A stretch of DNA of 64,000 nt from Paenibacillus physcomitrellae (GCF_002240225.1 NZ_CP022584.1:2170001-2234000); one strand, 5' to 3'. Shown: positions 35,473 to 44,854, counted from the stretch's first letter. Numbers and translations: made by a program. The notes: a model not told the origin generated them from the letters alone.

Positions 35473-35641
35473 AGCGATTCTTAACAAATTAAGGGTAAAA
35501 ATCGCATTTTTGAACTCAACTTGTTCCAAAATCAATCTTTTCCCATAAGATATTTGTTTATTTTTACCATAAAATGAAATTAATCATGTTTTTCTTGGTG
35601 CGAATCCCCCAGGGAAATCATGTTCGCTTCACATTCGCACT
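35473..35641 (-). promoter_or_regulatory. CRISPR leader
   Basis: AT-rich stretch between the cas2 stop and the first repeat. Next to the repeat it has an inverted repeat GCGATT (35474-35479) / AATCGC (35500-35505). At 35597-35641 it has a 45-nt element whose ends, GTGCGAAT and ATTCGCAC, are complementary. This element begins 124 bases from the repeat edge and its outer end touches the cas2 stop codon. The same element, at the same distance, is found beside the orphan repeat at 43892. Confidence 0.85.
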
Positions 35642-35930
35642 ATAAAATCAGGGGTCCTTCCAAATCAAGCGAAGTCTTGATTCCTACATGTTCTACTTTA
35701 TTTTTGTATTGGTTCCCAAGCTGATAAAATCGCAGGCTGTCTTGCTCTGGATCAATCAACTCAATTAACCTGAGTTTAAGCGCTGCCCATTCTGCAGCAT
35801 CTACGATGCATTCGAACACAGAATTTTGCACGCGCTGGCCATAATTTTGGCATACTTTAGCCACCTGCCGCAGTCTTCTTTGTCCTGAGGAGTCAACGGT
35901 TCTAACATCATAAGTAATGACTACCATCAT
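35640..35930 (-). CDS. cas2: CRISPR-associated endonuclease Cas2
   Basis: Small ferredoxin-fold protein (96 aa) that joins Cas1 in spacer integration. It begins MMVVITYDVRT, the conserved first strand with the metal-binding Asp, and has RRLRQVAKVCQNYGQRVQNSVFEC. Start at 35930, 11 bases after the cas1 stop; the longer open frame to 36023 lies inside cas1. Last gene of the cas operon, followed directly by the leader. Confidence 0.95.
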   Translation of the reverse strand: MMVVITYDVRTVDSSGQRRLRQVAKVCQNYGQRVQNSVFECIVDAAEWAALKLRLIELIDPEQDSLRFYQLGNQYKNKVEHVGIKTSLDLEGPLIL

Positions 35931-35940
35931 CGTCCAACAC

Positions 35941-36972
35941 CTACTTCCACAAAAATGGAGGATATTCATCCAGATCGCCGCGCAAATAACGCGCCAGCAG
36001 CAGGGCTTGAACATGCGGTACAAGTCCCCAGGAAATATTTTCTCCCAAATAAGGATGGGTGATCTTGTCCTGTTTTCGGCTTTGCCAAGCAGTCAGAAAC
36101 TTTTTACGGCCTTCTTCCGTCAAGAGGACGGCTCCGTTTTCTTTACGTATAAAATCTCCTGAGTTCAATACCTTTTTATTGATCAGCGACAAAACAAACC
36201 GATCGGCATAAATACCCCGCAGCTCCTCCATAACATCCAAGGCCAAGGAAGCTCGTCCCGGGCGGTCACGGTGCATAAAACCTACATAAGCATCAAGCCC
36301 CACACCTTCGAGTGCGGAAGCCATATCATTTGCGAGTAAAGTATAAGCCAGAGACAGCATAGCATTGACGTTATCCAAAGGCGGTCTGCGAGAACGGGTA
36401 TGGAAGAAAAAATCCTCTTTCTGCTGCAGAATCATGGAATCGAGAAATTTATTATAGCTGACCGCTGCTTGCCCTTCCAGCCCTCTTAACCGTTCCAGTT
36501 CCTCGCATTCGCGGATACCCAGCATCAACCCGGACAAGTGGAGTGAAGTCTCCTTAAATTGAGCCACATCAATGCGCAGAGGATAATCCCGGGTCATTCG
36601 CTCAAGCATCCATTTATGGTTATACACTTTACCTAATATAAAATTGCGAGCCACCCTGGCCGATAAGGCCTCATCCTCTGAGATGGCATACTGCTTTTTC
36701 CTTAGAACTACATTTCCCCTGCTTGCTCCAATTACTCTCGCCAGAAATCTCCCATTTATCGTCATAAAGACAATAGAAATATTCCGTTCTGCACAATATC
36801 CCATAAGAGCCGGACTGGCTCCCGTGTAACCAAAAGAAACAATAGATTCGAGGTTATGCAGCGGCAGCCGTCCCAGCTTCTCCTGCTCTTTCAAAAGAAC
36901 AATATTGTCGCCATCCAGCGATAAATAAACGTCCGGCTGATTAATGAACAAAGTGTTCAGCAGCTTCTTCAT
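35941..36972 (-). CDS. cas1: CRISPR-associated endonuclease Cas1 (type I-C)
   Basis: Integrase of the adaptation complex, 343 aa. The N-terminal beta domain (MKKLLNTLFINQPDVYLSLDGDNIVLL) is followed by the helical catalytic domain with DNVNAMLSLAYTLLANDMASALEGVGLDAYVGFMHRDRPGRASLALDVMEEL, which holds the conserved Glu/His/Asp metal site. The ATG at 36972 overlaps the cas4 stop (ATGA), so translation is coupled. The open frame reaching 37062 is inside cas4. Confidence 0.97.
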   Translation of the reverse strand: MKKLLNTLFINQPDVYLSLDGDNIVLLKEQEKLGRLPLHNLESIVSFGYTGASPALMGYCAERNISIVFMTINGRFLARVIGASRGNVVLRKKQYAISEDEALSARVARNFILGKVYNHKWMLERMTRDYPLRIDVAQFKETSLHLSGLMLGIRECEELERLRGLEGQAAVSYNKFLDSMILQQKEDFFFHTRSRRPPLDNVNAMLSLAYTLLANDMASALEGVGLDAYVGFMHRDRPGRASLALDVMEELRGIYADRFVLSLINKKVLNSGDFIRKENGAVLLTEEGRKKFLTAWQSRKQDKITHPYLGENISWGLVPHVQALLLARYLRGDLDEYPPFLWK

Positions 36973-37628
36973 TCCTTCATTTTCCCTTCGATATAGCTTT
37001 TGACCGAACGCTTGTTCAAAACCTCCGGCAGGCATACCGATTTCAAAGAACAGCTGTTGCAAAAAGATCCTGTTTTGACTTTAGGCGTGTACCTTCTGTC
37101 ATAATAATCTCGCATTTCTAACAAAATGCTTCTTACCCGATCCTTTAGTTCAACCGTTAACGGCACCTCAACCCGATGTTTGATCTCATTGTAGAACATG
37201 AAGCCAACCGGAACAGGACAAAGCAGCATTTCCTCCAGACAAATCGCCTGCGCTGCAAGCTGTAACAGGTCCGCTTCATTTTTTTTGGGCTTGCCCCGTT
37301 TATATTCCACAGGACAAGCCTTGTATTTTCCTTCCGCTCCGCTAATTTCAACGCCATCATCATCCTGAGTAAACTCAACCACGTCGCAGATGCCTGTCAT
37401 TTTCAATTCGTCGGACTTAACGGGTAATGCTCGAACAACGAGCTTATCCCCGCGTTTCTCTCTGACAAACGGCTGGTCCGCTTTGCGGTGAAGATGCTGT
37501 CCTTCAATCGTACGCACATTCTCTTCCCACTGCTGCTCGATATGGATGAGTGCCCACTGTCTTTTGCAGAATTGGAAGTGTTGAATACCAGACAGCATCA
37601 AATAATCATCGTCGTGATTAGCGTCCAT
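36969..37628 (-). CDS. cas4: CRISPR-associated exonuclease Cas4
   Basis: RecB-like nuclease (219 aa) that helps choose PAM-bearing prespacers with Cas1-Cas2. The four iron-sulphur cysteines are visible: Cys21 (FQFCKRQW) and Cys190, Cys193, Cys199 (CNSCSLKSVC). Nuclease residues lie around GICDVVEF and CPVEYKRGKPK. It overlaps the end of cas7 by 11 bases and cas1 by 4 bases. Confidence 0.96.
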   Translation of the reverse strand: MDANHDDDYLMLSGIQHFQFCKRQWALIHIEQQWEENVRTIEGQHLHRKADQPFVREKRGDKLVVRALPVKSDELKMTGICDVVEFTQDDDGVEISGAEGKYKACPVEYKRGKPKKNEADLLQLAAQAICLEEMLLCPVPVGFMFYNEIKHRVEVPLTVELKDRVRSILLEMRDYYDRRYTPKVKTGSFCNSCSLKSVCLPEVLNKRSVKSYIEGKMKE

Positions 37629-38481
37629 CCAGAACTTCGACCTTTAACCCATCAAGTTCATAGACCTCGACAGCATAGTCCTCAAATTCTCTTGGTTCTT
37701 CCTTTTTGGATCTGATTTGCAGCGAACGGTGTACTTTAGCCGATGAATATTGCCCCAATTTGGAGTCATGCTCCCACCAGTACACCTTATGCACTTCCAT
37801 GCTGCCTTCAGGTCTAGCCGAAGATAAGTCATTCTCAAACAAGGTCAGGAGCGCCTCTTTGACTTTATCTGCATCTTCGTTGGTAAAGCCGGTTTTCTCC
37901 GCAAGCTGCGTGTTGATGCTGCCATAAAAAACATACAAACCAAAATCAACGCGATGCTTCATCCCCATTGTATCCGAACCCCGGTCTGAGCCTGGCTCTG
38001 AATTCACGCTTTTGGTGATTTGCATGCTGGTAATATCAATCGGGTCCACACTTCGAGCGGTATGAATGGATACCGGACCTCTTACGCCAACGGAAACGCC
38101 GCTCCCGCTGCTAGTCCCTTTAAAAGCAAACACTTGTCCAAAGCTGCGAACGTCGATCCATTCCTGACAAGCAACTTTGGCAAATTCATCACCTGATACT
38201 GACTTAGGTTTCAGGATTTCACTAAGTTTGGAGTTGCCCGCTGCACGTTCTCGCAAACTGCCGTATTCATCCGTCTTGCGATCGTTGGATTGTACAAAAA
38301 TAGCTTCGCCCATATCCTGCAGCCGATTCCGGATCTTCCGTTTGAGTGCTACATCGGAAATTTCTCCGTAGCCGTCATAATTTTGTCTTGGACGGTTCCC
38401 GTTTAACGGGTCGCCGTTAGGATTTGCACTGGTCACCGACAGAACAACAGCAAAATCAATTTTATGATCCAAACTACTCAT
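37618..38481 (-). CDS. cas7c: Type I-C Cascade subunit Cas7c (Csd2)
   Basis: Backbone protein that coats the crRNA spacer in the type I-C effector. Starts MSSLDHKIDFAVVLSVTSANPNGDPLNGNRPRQN, the typical Csd2 opening, 287 aa. The ATG at 38481 lies after GAGGAG, the tail of cas8c; a GTG nine bases upstream overlaps that site and is less likely. Further family segments: DVRSFGQVFAFKGTSSGSGVSVGVRGPVSI and DTMGMKHRVDFGLYVFYGSI. Confidence 0.97.
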   Translation of the reverse strand: MSSLDHKIDFAVVLSVTSANPNGDPLNGNRPRQNYDGYGEISDVALKRKIRNRLQDMGEAIFVQSNDRKTDEYGSLRERAAGNSKLSEILKPKSVSGDEFAKVACQEWIDVRSFGQVFAFKGTSSGSGVSVGVRGPVSIHTARSVDPIDITSMQITKSVNSEPGSDRGSDTMGMKHRVDFGLYVFYGSINTQLAEKTGFTNEDADKVKEALLTLFENDLSSARPEGSMEVHKVYWWEHDSKLGQYSSAKVHRSLQIRSKKEEPREFEDYAVEVYELDGLKVEVLDGR

Positions 38482-38486
38482 TCCAA

Positions 38487-40427
38487 TCACTCCTCAATAT
38501 GGGTTTCTTCCGCTTCAGCGGCATCGTCACGATTTTTGCCTTGATATAGAGCGTGTCTCTGACTGTAAAAGCCCAGCAGATATTTACCAGTTAACGGTTT
38601 GTTGTTAAAATCCTCCGGCTTAAACTTAAATCCGATTTCATCGATGATTTTTGTCCAGTAGGTAGCTGCTGCTCCCAAACGGGCTTGATAAGGCTGCAAG
38701 CTTTCTTGAATAACTCGCCAAGTGCGCTCCGGATGCTTGGAAAAAGCATTCATATACCGTATAGCGTTAGTAGCCCTTTTCTCCTCTTTACCAAGCGCAC
38801 GTCTTTCCAGCACATCTGCCACAGCCAGCATACGTCCAAACAAGTAGCTGCGGTCGTCGTTATTTTCATCCAGCGCCAAGCCGATCCCCTCCTTTTTATC
38901 CGATAAATGTTTATTGATTAAAGCGCAGGCAATACTAAGCGTTTTCTCCCATTCCCAGTTCTCCAGGGCAACAGGGTTGGAGGCCCGGTTGATGACACTG
39001 TTAATAATATCCTGAGGAATTCTTGTACCATCTACAATACAAGGAAGCATACGCTCCATCAGCCCTTTAACAATCTTGTCGCCTGCTCGAGGCCCATAAG
39101 CCGCAAAAGCAATGTCCCGGGTGGCTGGAGCTCCAAAGAAAGCAACAAAATCGCCTTGTGCATTTTTCCGGTAACGATGCAGCCAAGCACAGGAGGTGTG
39201 CCACTCAGCGAGCTTGTCCAAATACAGCTCCTTGTTCATATTCCTGAAATACAAGACCGCCATACGACCCGTTGTTGCAGAATCCAAGACCAAAATGTTA
39301 ACTTCCGGTTGAAAATGATCCTTAGTCTTGTCTCCCAGCTTATTTTTGTACCCATCTAAGGCCTTGGAGACTTCACGGGCCAAAGCTTCGTTCGTGTTGG
39401 ACATACGAGCTACTTCCGGCATCGCTTCCGGATCAAGTGCAAAGGTATCCTCTGCCGGATCAGGGATATAGAGTGAATCGTTGCCCCAAACCAGGAATAC
39501 CCGGTCATCAATCGTTTTGCCCTGACGGTTAATCAGCCATTTTAAGGCATTATGTGCTTTCTGCGATACTTCATAGCTGATGCTAGCCGCATCATGGCTC
39601 TGCACAAAACGTCCGCGAAACGTAAAGCCCGTATCATCGTTTGCCGAGATGAGCTTGGCTTTGTCAGCCGCATTGCGAATTTTGTTCGCATGCCGGTCGG
39701 TACTGGGAAGCTTTTTCCCCGTCACATAACAAAGATCTTCATCGCCAAGCCGCTCCCCATAGTAAGCGATAAAAGAATCATAAACTTCCTTATCCTTCCA
39801 AACATCGTCAAGCTGGCGAGTTGGTGAATAGACGTTAAAACGCACAAAAGCACTTGTCTGGTCCCCAGCTACAACACCAAAAATAGTCGGCTTCTCTGGA
39901 TAAAGCGTTTCGTACTTTTTATCCCATTTCTCGATTAAACGATTGTTCTCATCTACAGCCAGGACAGGGGTTGAACTCAAACTTACTAAATCTCGAATCA
40001 ACGTCCTTTGCCGAAGATAACGATAAATCGCGATTACTTTAGGATGTCCATAAGGAGATTCCGCCCAATTTTGCAATTCGTGTATGTAAGTTTCAAAAGG
40101 CTCTTCTCCTTTGACCTGGCCGCCATAGGCTACAAAATCACCAGCGACATAACTCAGCTTGTCATGCAGTGGATAAGGCGAAATTACGGCTCCCGCCCGG
40201 CTTGCCGATTTCTCCGTGCAGGGAATCAAGGTGCTTGCATCACTTTTGCCAATGACTTTCGCTGAATGGAACTCTCCATTCTCTGTAACCAGGACTTCAA
40301 TGTGGGCATTCTGCGTGGTATGCGAGACAGGCAAAAGCGTATATTCTCGTTCATTTCTAAGCGCCGTCTCGCCAACGTGGTCCAGGTTGGATTCATAGGT
40401 TTCATACAGGCTAAGCAGCCAGCTCAT
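38487..40427 (-). CDS. cas8c: Type I-C Cascade large subunit Cas8c (Csd1)
   Basis: Large subunit that recognises the PAM and opens DNA, 646 aa, normal for Csd1. Begins [14 protein letters not shown]; typical motifs include DYFLP-like segments, [33 protein letters not shown] and [11 protein letters not shown] near the middle. ATG at 40427 follows AGGAGG and overlaps the cas5 stop (ATGA). In type I-C systems an internal start in cas8c can make a Cas11 small subunit; no separate cas11 gene is present here, so the same may hold. Confidence 0.96.
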   Translation of the reverse strand: MSWLLSLYETYESNLDHVGETALRNEREYTLLPVSHTTQNAHIEVLVTENGEFHSAKVIGKSDASTLIPCTEKSASRAGAVISPYPLHDKLSYVAGDFVAYGGQVKGEEPFETYIHELQNWAESPYGHPKVIAIYRYLRQRTLIRDLVSLSSTPVLAVDENNRLIEKWDKKYETLYPEKPTIFGVVAGDQTSAFVRFNVYSPTRQLDDVWKDKEVYDSFIAYYGERLGDEDLCYVTGKKLPSTDRHANKIRNAADKAKLISANDDTGFTFRGRFVQSHDAASISYEVSQKAHNALKWLINRQGKTIDDRVFLVWGNDSLYIPDPAEDTFALDPEAMPEVARMSNTNEALAREVSKALDGYKNKLGDKTKDHFQPEVNILVLDSATTGRMAVLYFRNMNKELYLDKLAEWHTSCAWLHRYRKNAQGDFVAFFGAPATRDIAFAAYGPRAGDKIVKGLMERMLPCIVDGTRIPQDIINSVINRASNPVALENWEWEKTLSIACALINKHLSDKKEGIGLALDENNDDRSYLFGRMLAVADVLERRALGKEEKRATNAIRYMNAFSKHPERTWRVIQESLQPYQARLGAAATYWTKIIDEIGFKFKPEDFNNKPLTGKYLLGFYSQRHALYQGKNRDDAAEAEETHIEE

Positions 40428-41146
40428 CGGTTCTCCTCCTCTCCCCAACTGGCTAACAATTGTTCTGCCGACTCCACATTCGACTCGTTGAACAACTTAG
40501 GTTTCATTTCGGAAATCACGCGAACCTGCGTACATTCCTCCGGTCTTGGAAACGTAATAACTCCATCCTTCATCACCGGCTGCCACAGCCGGACCTCCAT
40601 TTGGTTCCTGCCGGTTTCGTCCGGATAATTGATGCCGTGTACCATCGTCCCCAGATGAATCTCACCGTATTTGTCGTAAAAGCTCTCGCCCTCACCAAAT
40701 ACGCAAGGTTCTACGTACCCTTGACACTCCCGTGTACCGAGGAAAATATCCCTGCGCCCGCCGGCCTGGACACTCCGCTTAAGGATGTTGTGATGCTTAT
40801 TTTCGTTGCGGTCAAATTCCATATCCGGGCGATTCATATTGAACTCAAAGTGACATCTCACTTGATAATGCACGTCTTTCAAATAGGTATAATTCGCAAG
40901 CGTATTCCCGCCGCTGTAATCGATAGGACGAACCCCTTTAGACTCCATGCGGATTGCGTTCATGACCCGGATCTCATCGATAATAAAAAGGATAGTAGGT
41001 TTCCAGTAAATACTCTCGACGATTCCCTTTATCGCCTGAAAGGTTGGAACCTGGTAACTCAACTTCTCACCGCCAAGCTTCGTCAGCGGGTCAGTAAATA
41101 AGGCGTAATCACCATATACGGAGAATTCCACGCTGTTTCGGATCAT
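40424..41146 (-). CDS. cas5c: Type I-C Cas5c (Cas5d) crRNA-processing endonuclease
   Basis: RAMP protein that cuts the repeat in place of Cas6 and holds the crRNA 5' handle. Length 240 aa. The catalytic residues mapped in the Bacillus halodurans enzyme (Tyr46, Lys116, His117) correspond to Tyr47, Lys117 and His118 here ([14 protein letters not shown]), so it should be active. Strong ribosome-binding site AAAGGAGGTGAT, 30 bases after cas3. Confidence 0.96.
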   Translation of the reverse strand: MIRNSVEFSVYGDYALFTDPLTKLGGEKLSYQVPTFQAIKGIVESIYWKPTILFIIDEIRVMNAIRMESKGVRPIDYSGGNTLANYTYLKDVHYQVRCHFEFNMNRPDMEFDRNENKHHNILKRSVQAGGRRDIFLGTRECQGYVEPCVFGEGESFYDKYGEIHLGTMVHGINYPDETGRNQMEVRLWQPVMKDGVITFPRPEECTQVRVISEMKPKLFNESNVESAEQLLASWGEEENR

Positions 41147-41176
41147 TTATAATCACCTCCTTTAAAAGAAAACTTA

Positions 41177-43612
41177 TTAAAACATCTGCAATCCAGCCCA
41201 GCTCTCATTTTCCAAATCCAGTCCATACTCCTCGTTGTACGCTCCATCTTTCAGCACCAAAATCTGTCCGTCGAAGCATCTTTCCAAACCTCCGCTGCGG
41301 TCAAGAGCTTGAAGCTCATGGGGATAGAGATTGATCGTATATTGCTGTGCTTTACGCATTAATCTGCCGAAGTCCTCAATACGCTCTGCTCCGTTTAATT
41401 CAGCAATGATCTCATTCCCTTCTTCATAAGGGACAATAACCGATGTAGTAAGGTCTTCGATCACTTGAAAATGTTCAGCTGCCGTACGGTAGCTGTTAAC
41501 TAGAAAGAGAGGCGGTCTCTTTTGATAATTAAGGCAGTAGTTCTGAAAATAGTTATTCTGTGGATATCCGGCAAAGAGAAGTTCTGTCATATCGACATCT
41601 AGCTTTGAAACCGGAAAATTTAATTGCGCTTGGACATCGGTATAAAATTTTTGAAAATAAAAAGTCATCGCTTGGACTGACAGCAGATGACCTCCATGGC
41701 TGTCCGCATCTCGCTGCAAGTCAACAAGCATACGCTTTGTAATATCTTTGCCTATGCGGATCTCATCCAGATGCTTCAGGTTTTCTTCCGCATGGTCAAT
41801 CACATATACCTGCTGTAGCGCATCTTCACCATGCCGGTTGCATCTTCCGGCCGCCTGGGCAATGGAATCCAGTCCGGCCAAAGATCGAATGACGCATTCA
41901 AAGCTGACATCGACCCCGGCTTCGATGAGCGGCGTGCTGATACAGACGATCTTCTCTTTATTTTTCAAGTGGACTCGAATCTGGTTTAGAATCTGCTTTC
42001 TATGAGCTGCGCACATGGAGGTGCTCAAGTGGTAGACGGGCATGTCCGGTAGCTCAATTAGGAGTCGTTGGTACAAATCCTTAACCACCATTTTCGTATT
42101 CAAAATGATTAACAGATTCCTTTTCTCATCCAGTTTGTTTCTTATAAAATCTGTTAGTTCTTGATTCGTATAAGTCCCGTTTAGAGTTTCATCCCGGATC
42201 TCTACACGTTTAAATTCCGCAATCACCTGATCCAAATTCTGAATCATCTCCGCATCCGGGTTAATGTGCAATTCATGCTCGACAAAATCCAATGCAGGCT
42301 GAGTTGCTGTGCATAGAACAATGCTGGAATGACCGTAGTCCTTTAGAAAGTTCAAAGCTTCATTAAATAAAGAGACGCAAGACACGGGAACCTTCTGAAC
42401 CTCGTCAAAAATAATGACTGCCTCGCTCAAGTTATGCAATCTTCGAATGTTTCTGCTGCCTTTGGCGAAAAACACGTTTAAAAACTGCACCATTGTCGTG
42501 AAAATTACTGGTGAATCCCAGTTATCTTTGGCCAGTTTCAGCTTTTGGCTTGTGTTCACAAACCCATCCTCTAGTTCATCGTCCTTGTCGATCTCTTCGG
42601 CCACATTGGAATGATGCTCTAGAATATGGACTTCATCTTGCAAAATCCGGCGCACTTCAGCTGCGTTTTGTTCAATAATGGTGGTGTAGGGAAGCACATA
42701 AATAATATGTTTTTTCCCATTGTTAGCAGCGTGTTTGAGGGCATAGCGGAGACTGGCTAACGTTTTTCCGCCTCCAGTCGGGATAGATAGGGTATAAATG
42801 CCTGACGACTTGTCTGCAAACTTGTCGCACTGTTCCGACATTTCGCTTCTTAAACGGTTAATAGAAGAATTGGAACCAGGTCTGCTAGCCAGTGTCTGGA
42901 CTTCGGCCATCAGTTTATCATAATAACTTTGAAACAGTTCCTTAGCAGGAGGGTTACTCTCTTCTTCAGCACTGACTTGATCCTCGAACCGCCGCGTATT
43001 AGTACGATCCCCATCAATCAGAGAGCTAAAAACAAACTTCGTTAAAAACATATATTTAGCTTCCGGACTGAAAGACGAAGGAATAGATAAAAACCGTCGC
43101 AGTTCCAGCACGGCCTTGTCAACATACGCCTGGAACTCTTCTTTGTTCATTACCTGTTCAAAGAACAAGGCTACACTTCGGTCATAGTCGATAATATCCT
43201 CTTTGTCCCTGACCCGCCGCAAATAGGGAGACTCCAAATCTGGATTCAAATAATCATGCAAATAAGAATGGTGCGAGATAATCGCGTTACCTACGACTTC
43301 AGCTAATATCCCTCTTTCCCGGTCAATCCGCCCTGTATGAAACTCGTTATAAAGAAGTCTGCCACCTGCTGTAGAATGGTCAATGCTGCCCCGCTTAGGA
43401 GGAGCCTCGGGATGAGCAACCGCTTCAATGAGATAATCTACAAAGGCCTTCGTAAATTTCCCCATATCGTGAAGTAGACCGGCAAGACCGCTAATATGGG
43501 CAACCCCGATCTTTGCCCCATAAGATTCTGCAAGAGCTTTTACTTCCAGCAAATGTGCCTTAAGCAGCTGATTCTCTCCGTCACTTTCACGTATATGAGC
43601 TATAAATTTCAT
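41177..43612 (-). CDS. cas3: CRISPR-associated nuclease/helicase Cas3
   Basis: Single polypeptide with an N-terminal HD nuclease (His20, His48-Asp49 in GLLHDMGK, later ISHHSYLHDYL) and a superfamily-2 helicase. Walker A is IPTGGGKT with Lys283, Walker B is FDEVQKVP with Asp403, motif III is LCTATQPAL and motif VI is AQAAGRCNRHG. Length 811 aa is complete. GGAGGCGGAGT precedes ATG at 43612. First gene of the operon cas3-cas5-cas8-cas7-cas4-cas1-cas2; it degrades target DNA after Cascade binding. Confidence 0.97.
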   Translation of the reverse strand: MKFIAHIRESDGENQLLKAHLLEVKALAESYGAKIGVAHISGLAGLLHDMGKFTKAFVDYLIEAVAHPEAPPKRGSIDHSTAGGRLLYNEFHTGRIDRERGILAEVVGNAIISHHSYLHDYLNPDLESPYLRRVRDKEDIIDYDRSVALFFEQVMNKEEFQAYVDKAVLELRRFLSIPSSFSPEAKYMFLTKFVFSSLIDGDRTNTRRFEDQVSAEEESNPPAKELFQSYYDKLMAEVQTLASRPGSNSSINRLRSEMSEQCDKFADKSSGIYTLSIPTGGGKTLASLRYALKHAANNGKKHIIYVLPYTTIIEQNAAEVRRILQDEVHILEHHSNVAEEIDKDDELEDGFVNTSQKLKLAKDNWDSPVIFTTMVQFLNVFFAKGSRNIRRLHNLSEAVIIFDEVQKVPVSCVSLFNEALNFLKDYGHSSIVLCTATQPALDFVEHELHINPDAEMIQNLDQVIAEFKRVEIRDETLNGTYTNQELTDFIRNKLDEKRNLLIILNTKMVVKDLYQRLLIELPDMPVYHLSTSMCAAHRKQILNQIRVHLKNKEKIVCISTPLIEAGVDVSFECVIRSLAGLDSIAQAAGRCNRHGEDALQQVYVIDHAEENLKHLDEIRIGKDITKRMLVDLQRDADSHGGHLLSVQAMTFYFQKFYTDVQAQLNFPVSKLDVDMTELLFAGYPQNNYFQNYCLNYQKRPPLFLVNSYRTAAEHFQVIEDLTTSVIVPYEEGNEIIAELNGAERIEDFGRLMRKAQQYTINLYPHELQALDRSGGLERCFDGQILVLKDGAYNEEYGLDLENESWAGLQMF

Positions 43613-43803
43613 ACTCCGCCTCCTCTATAAACAAAAATAGTTCAAACGACATATCTAATCGAGGTGATGAGCGCTCCCAAAGAACTATATAAATATTTCT
43701 GCACAGGATCTTATTTTCCTTTCCAAAATTCTACAACTTTCTATTGTTTATTACTTTTTTTGAAGTGATTTAGTATTCGGCAACTAAAGGCCTTTATATA
43801 GGC
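43613..43803 (-). promoter_or_regulatory. Probable cas operon promoter region
   Basis: AT-rich region before cas3. A minus-strand promoter candidate is TTGTAG, 17 bases, TAAGAT (43737-43709). A perfect 12-base palindrome TAAAGGCCTTTA lies at 43785-43796, about 50 bases upstream of it. No gene is present. The region is separated from the orphan CRISPR unit by a terminator. Confidence 0.45.
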
Positions 43804-43841
43804 ATAAAAAAACAGGTCCTAAGAGAATTTCTTAGACCTGT
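43804..43841 (-). terminator. Terminator after the orphan CRISPR unit
   Basis: ACAGGTC-CTAAGA (43812-43824) pairs with CTTAGACCTGT (43831-43841); on the minus strand TTTTTTT follows. It lies 50 bases after the orphan repeat and before the cas3 promoter region, so it ends a short transcript from the second leader. Confidence 0.85.
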
Positions 43842-43891
43842 AATAAAGTTGATTTACAAGAGTATTTTTTCGCAATCCGAGTTCAATAGGC

Positions 43892-43923
43892 ATTTCAATC
43901 CACGCACCCGCGTAGGGTGCGAC
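43892..43923 (-). CRISPR. Orphan single CRISPR repeat upstream of cas3
   Basis: A 32-nt copy of the array repeat with two changes, both in the hairpin loop (CGCACCC-TACGC-GGGTGCG); stem and the 3' ATTGAAAT are intact. It has a leader-type element at the same 124-nt distance as the main array. The following 50 nt (43842-43891) would act as spacer-like RNA, then comes a terminator. No second repeat follows. Confidence 0.92.
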
Positions 43924-44092
43924 GCGCTTTTTACAAATATTGATGTAAAAAAGCCATGAATAAGCATGAATTTTCTTTCAATCAAAGTATAAGAGATAGA
44001 TTAATGGAAATGCAATTCATGTATATACAAATAATGTAATTTATTTTGGTGCGAATCCCCCTGGAAAATCATGTTCGCTTCACATTCGCACC
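43924..44092 (-). promoter_or_regulatory. Second CRISPR leader copy
   Basis: AT-rich leader beside the orphan repeat. The 45-nt inverted-repeat element at 44048-44092 matches the one at 35597-35641 in 42 positions, while most of the 124 nt between element and repeat has diverged. Next to the repeat lies a different inverted repeat, GCTTTTTAC (43926-43934) / GTAAAAAAGC (43945-43954), at the position where the main leader has GCGATT/AATCGC. Confidence 0.8.
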
Positions 44093-44176
44093 GATGTTTT
44101 TCTATCGACAACTAATCAATCCCAAATTAGCTCGTGCTTTCTTTCTGCCAGGAATTTACCTATCTAATAAGTCTTC

Positions 44177-44719
44177 TTACTGCAACCCCTCAGCTTTTCT
44201 TACACGAAAAAGAACATGTTCACTCAATGGATTACTTCCATCGATCCTTGGATGACGGAACATTTTAACGAAGCTCATGCCGATTTTCAACATCACATTT
44301 TTGGAAGGCTGATTGATATCGGCTGTAAAACTATAAACTTCGTCCAAACCTAATGTGTTAAACCCGTAGTCCAGGCAAGCAGCTGCTCCCTCGGTCGCAT
44401 AACCTTGCCCCCAGGCCTCCTTTTTTAATCGCCAACCAATCTCGATGCAAGGCGTAAAATCAGCTTCAAAGGCTGCCCTGTGAAATCCTATGAATCCTAT
44501 AAATTCATTGTTTTCCTTTACTTCAACAGCGTACAGCCCAAAGCCGCATTCTTGAAACTCAGATTTTATCGTTTTATAAAACAGATTTGTTTCCTCCACA
44601 GATAAAGTTTTGGGAAAATACTTCATAACTTCCTCATCTGCATTAAGTCGGCTGAAAGGTTCTATATCGGTCTCCTTCCAATCTTGGAAACGCAATCTGG
44701 AAGTTTCAAAATAGATCAT
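44177..44719 (-). CDS. GNAT N-acetyltransferase, RimJ/RimL type
   Basis: Acetyltransferase of 180 aa: MIYFETSRLRFQDWKETDIEPFSRLNADEEVMKYFP, typical for RimJ/RimL-like proteins, then GWRLKKEAWGQGYATEGAAACLDYGF, the acetyl-CoA loop. ATG at 44719 is preferred because GGAGGAGAGG lies just before; the frame opens at 44740. Substrate unknown (ribosomal protein N-terminus or a small amine). It stands alone between the ROK regulator and the orphan CRISPR unit. Confidence 0.85.
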   Translation of the reverse strand: MIYFETSRLRFQDWKETDIEPFSRLNADEEVMKYFPKTLSVEETNLFYKTIKSEFQECGFGLYAVEVKENNEFIGFIGFHRAAFEADFTPCIEIGWRLKKEAWGQGYATEGAAACLDYGFNTLGLDEVYSFTADINQPSKNVMLKIGMSFVKMFRHPRIDGSNPLSEHVLFRVRKAEGLQ

Positions 44720-44764
44720 TTTCTTCAACCTCTCCTCCATTACTTCAACTCAATAGAGTAAAAG

Positions 44765-44816
44765 AAAAAGATCGCCTTATCTTGCCCTTTTGGCCAGGAT
44801 ATTGGAGATCTTTTTT
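44765..44816. terminator. Terminator after the ROK regulator
   Basis: AAAAAGATC...GATCTTTTTT forms a long imperfect stem (inner arms CTTGCC and GGCCAGG). T-runs exist on both strands; on the minus strand it follows the regulator stop at 44855. Confidence 0.7.
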
Positions 44817-44854
44817 AATGTTCCGGCATACCACGGCCAGATTTACCCGTTGCA

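Noticed and set aside
34552-35535. Open frames across the CRISPR array coding repeated VAPYVGAWIEI or SHPMWVRGLK units
   Set aside because: They are simple translations of the CRISPR repeat in several frames, not genes.
35597-35641. Leader inverted repeat as a transcription terminator after cas2
   Set aside because: No T-run follows on the minus strand; what follows is rich in A. It is better explained as a leader element.
43785-43796. Palindrome TAAAGGCCTTTA as a proven cas regulator site
   Set aside because: A single 12-base palindrome without a linked regulator is too little for a separate feature; it is mentioned with the promoter region only.
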